From: Myxococcales bacterium
GTDB lineage: Bacteria; Myxococcota; Bradymonadia; UBA7976; UBA1532
Assembly (NCBI GenBank): GCA_020430675.1
Contig: JAGQJJ010000155.1
Span: 1-7,979 of the forward strand
Direction of reading: 5' to 3'
DNA length: 7,979 nucleotides
Shown: positions 6,683 through 7,979 of the stretch, in pieces
Layout: every line of letters starts with the position of its first letter
Position numbering within the stretch: position 1 is the stretch's first letter
Program-made: the position numbers and the translations under genes
Notes under the pieces: model-generated
Database searches by the model: none
Seen by the model: only the letters and a program-made list of their open reading frames with translations
Told to the model about the DNA's origin: nothing

Positions 6683-7979
6683 ATGCGAGCCCACCCTTCA
6701 GTCGAACTCCTTCGTCGCGCGGCCCTGGTCGCGCTGTGCGGCGGCCTCGCCGCCATTGGCTGTGATGATGGCGACAGCGCCGAGCCATCGGCCGACCCGA
6801 TGGCTGACATGCAGGCCGACGCCGCGGTCGTCGATGCGATGCGTCCCGCGCCGGATATGCGCGTGCCCGACGCCGCGTTGGGCGTGCCGTTCTGCGAGGG
6901 CGGCACGACGCACCTCTACGCGCCGTTCGAGTCGTCGACGTTGCAGCTCTTCCCCGACGACCTGCTGACGATGGACGCCGACGACAGCCCCACGGGCGTG
7001 CGCCTCGCCATCGATCCCGAGCAGTTCCCGTGGATGGCCAATGTGCCGCGCCTGCTGGCGACGATCTTCGCGGATCTTGATGGCCTGTCGGGCTTTGCCA
7101 CCTACGGCGCGATCGTGATGCGCTTCAGCGATCCCATCGGCGAGGTGCCCGCCGACGCCGCGGCGTCGGTCGACAGCAACGCGCTGATGCTGCTCGACCT
7201 GAGCACCACGCCGCCGACGCATGTGCCGTATGTGGTGCGGCGCAGCGAGGGCGACCGGGCCATCATCGTGCAGCCGCTGCGCCCGATGCGGGTCGGCACG
7301 CGCCATGCGTTGGTGGCGACCACCGAACTGCACGACGCCGCGGGTGATTGCATCGCGCCGGGTCCGACGATGCGGGGCCTGCTGGCCGAAGGCGTCGAAG
7401 ACCCGCGGCTGGCGCGCATGGCGCCGCGCTACGCCGAGGTGCTCGACGCTGCTGACCTGCTGCCCGAGCAGATCAGCGCGATGGCGGTCTTCACCACGCA
7501 TCGCGAGACCGACGTGATGGCGGCCGTCGCCGCCGATATTCGCGAGCGGGCCTATGACTGGGACGGCGACCGCGAGTGCGAGGACGCCGAGAACTGGCGG
7601 CAGTGCGAGGGTCAGTTCGAGGCCTGGGACTATCGCGACGGCAAGGCGATCCTGACGCCGGCTCCGAAGGCGCCGTGGACGCTGCCGGTGAGCACCTGGC
7701 TGCCGCGCGAAGGGCAGGGGCCCTGGCCGACCATCTTTGTGGGTCACGGGCTGGGCGCCGGCCGCTATCAAGCGGCGCGGCTTGCCGAGCTCTACTGCCC
7801 GGCGGGCTTTGCCGTGGTGGCGATGGACGCGATGCGCCATGGCGATCACCCCACCTCGGCGCATGGCGACGGGCAGGACACCGCGCTCAGCTTCCTGGGC
7901 CTGAACCTGGCCGGCCTGCAGATCGACGGGCAGACGCTGGTGGGCAACTTCAACCAGACCGTCGTCGACCGCCTGCAAG
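6683..7979 (+). CDS. Lipoprotein alpha/beta-hydrolase, VolA/virulence-factor-lipase-like, 3'-partial
   Basis: The frame is open from ATG 6683 to the window end (432 codons seen). The product starts with a lipoprotein signal: two arginines, a hydrophobic core and lipobox AIG-Cys27 followed by Asp-Asp. A linker rich in Asp, Ala, Met and Pro (about 28-65) follows. Residues 80-225 resemble the N-terminal domain of bacterial virulence-factor lipases (VolA type), with FPDDLLTMD (90-98), SPTGVRLAI (102-110), an IIVQPLRPM strand (194-202) and TRHALVATTELHDAAG. From about 333 an alpha/beta-hydrolase core begins: PTIFVGHGLGAGRY with a likely oxyanion-hole HG, then GFAVVAMDAMRHGDHP. The nucleophile-elbow serine and catalytic acid and histidine should lie past the edge, so activity cannot be judged. 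A surface esterase or lipase acting on lipid or polyester is plausible. The +2 Asp would favour inner-membrane retention by the E. coli rule, which may not hold here. No strong ribosome binding site is seen. Divergent from the minus-strand cluster. Confidence 0.75.
   Translation, partial: MRAHPSVELLRRAALVALCGGLAAIGCDDGDSAEPSADPMADMQADAAVVDAMRPAPDMRVPDAALGVPFCEGGTTHLYAPFESSTLQLFPDDLLTMDADDSPTGVRLAIDPEQFPWMANVPRLLATIFADLDGLSGFATYGAIVMRFSDPIGEVPADAAASVDSNALMLLDLSTTPPTHVPYVVRRSEGDRAIIVQPLRPMRVGTRHALVATTELHDAAGDCIAPGPTMRGLLAEGVEDPRLARMAPRYAEVLDAADLLPEQISAMAVFTTHRETDVMAAVAADIRERAYDWDGDRECEDAENWRQCEGQFEAWDYRDGKAILTPAPKAPWTLPVSTWLPREGQGPWPTIFVGHGLGAGRYQAARLAELYCPAGFAVVAMDAMRHGDHPTSAHGDGQDTALSFLGLNLAGLQIDGQTLVGNFNQTVVDRLQ

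Noticed and set aside
6525..6788. N-terminal extension of the small membrane protein to 6788
   Set aside because: Arg/His-rich, without hydrophobic or domain character, and would cross the start of the divergent lipoprotein gene; GTG 6524 has a well-spaced GGAG.
6054..6968. 304-codon plus-strand open frame
   Set aside because: Spans the antisense of the membrane-protein gene, the control region and the start of the hydrolase gene in the wrong frame; no coherent protein.
6698..7978. 426-codon minus-strand open frame
   Set aside because: Antisense to the hydrolase gene, whose frame has a signal peptide and recognisable motifs; the antisense product is Arg/His-rich and featureless.

Overview
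This is a very GC-rich, densely coded bacterial window. Its style points to Myxococcota or a relative such as the Bradymonadia: lipoproteins with Asp/Ala/Pro-rich linkers after the lipobox, MopE-type repeats (C-[ND]-G-x-D-x-D-C-D-G), a SUMF1-fold lipoprotein, and a PEGA-like envelope protein with two C-terminal membrane helices. The lineage is inferred from protein style, not from a marker gene.

Layout. Positions 1-2750 (+) hold the 3' end of a giant type I fatty acid synthase gene of the fungal/actinobacterial kind, covering the end of the ketoreductase domain and a complete ketosynthase domain. Its stop codon overlaps, as ATGA, the start of a stand-alone holo-ACP synthase gene (2747-3163, +), whose product would attach phosphopantetheine to the synthase's ACP domain. 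The two make a functional pair for fatty acid synthesis by one large multidomain enzyme.

A short convergent gap (3164-3224), with a 10-bp inverted repeat overlapping the acpS stop, separates this pair from a minus-strand cluster that reads from about 6550 down to 3225. The cluster encodes a small multi-pass membrane protein (6018-6524), an exported helical-repeat/PEGA-like protein with two membrane helices (4918-5979), and a lipoprotein with four MopE-type repeats and a SUMF1/FGE-like domain (3225-4912). Spacing is tight and the last two genes are probably translationally coupled. All three products belong to the cell envelope, and none has a function I can name with certainty. The SUMF1 gene has an apparent one-base deletion in a short C/G run 11 codons before its natural stop; the uncorrected frame runs on antisense through acpS into the synthase gene.

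A 158-bp divergent region (6525-6682) holds a plausible promoter for the minus cluster. On its other side begins a plus-strand lipoprotein gene (6683 to the window end), which looks like an alpha/beta-hydrolase of the bacterial virulence-factor lipase (VolA-like) type; its catalytic serine should lie beyond the window. I see no tRNA, rRNA, CRISPR array, insertion sequence or phage gene. The points that most merit checking are the fungal-type synthase with its separate, overlapping PPTase gene, and the frameshift in the SUMF1 lipoprotein gene.
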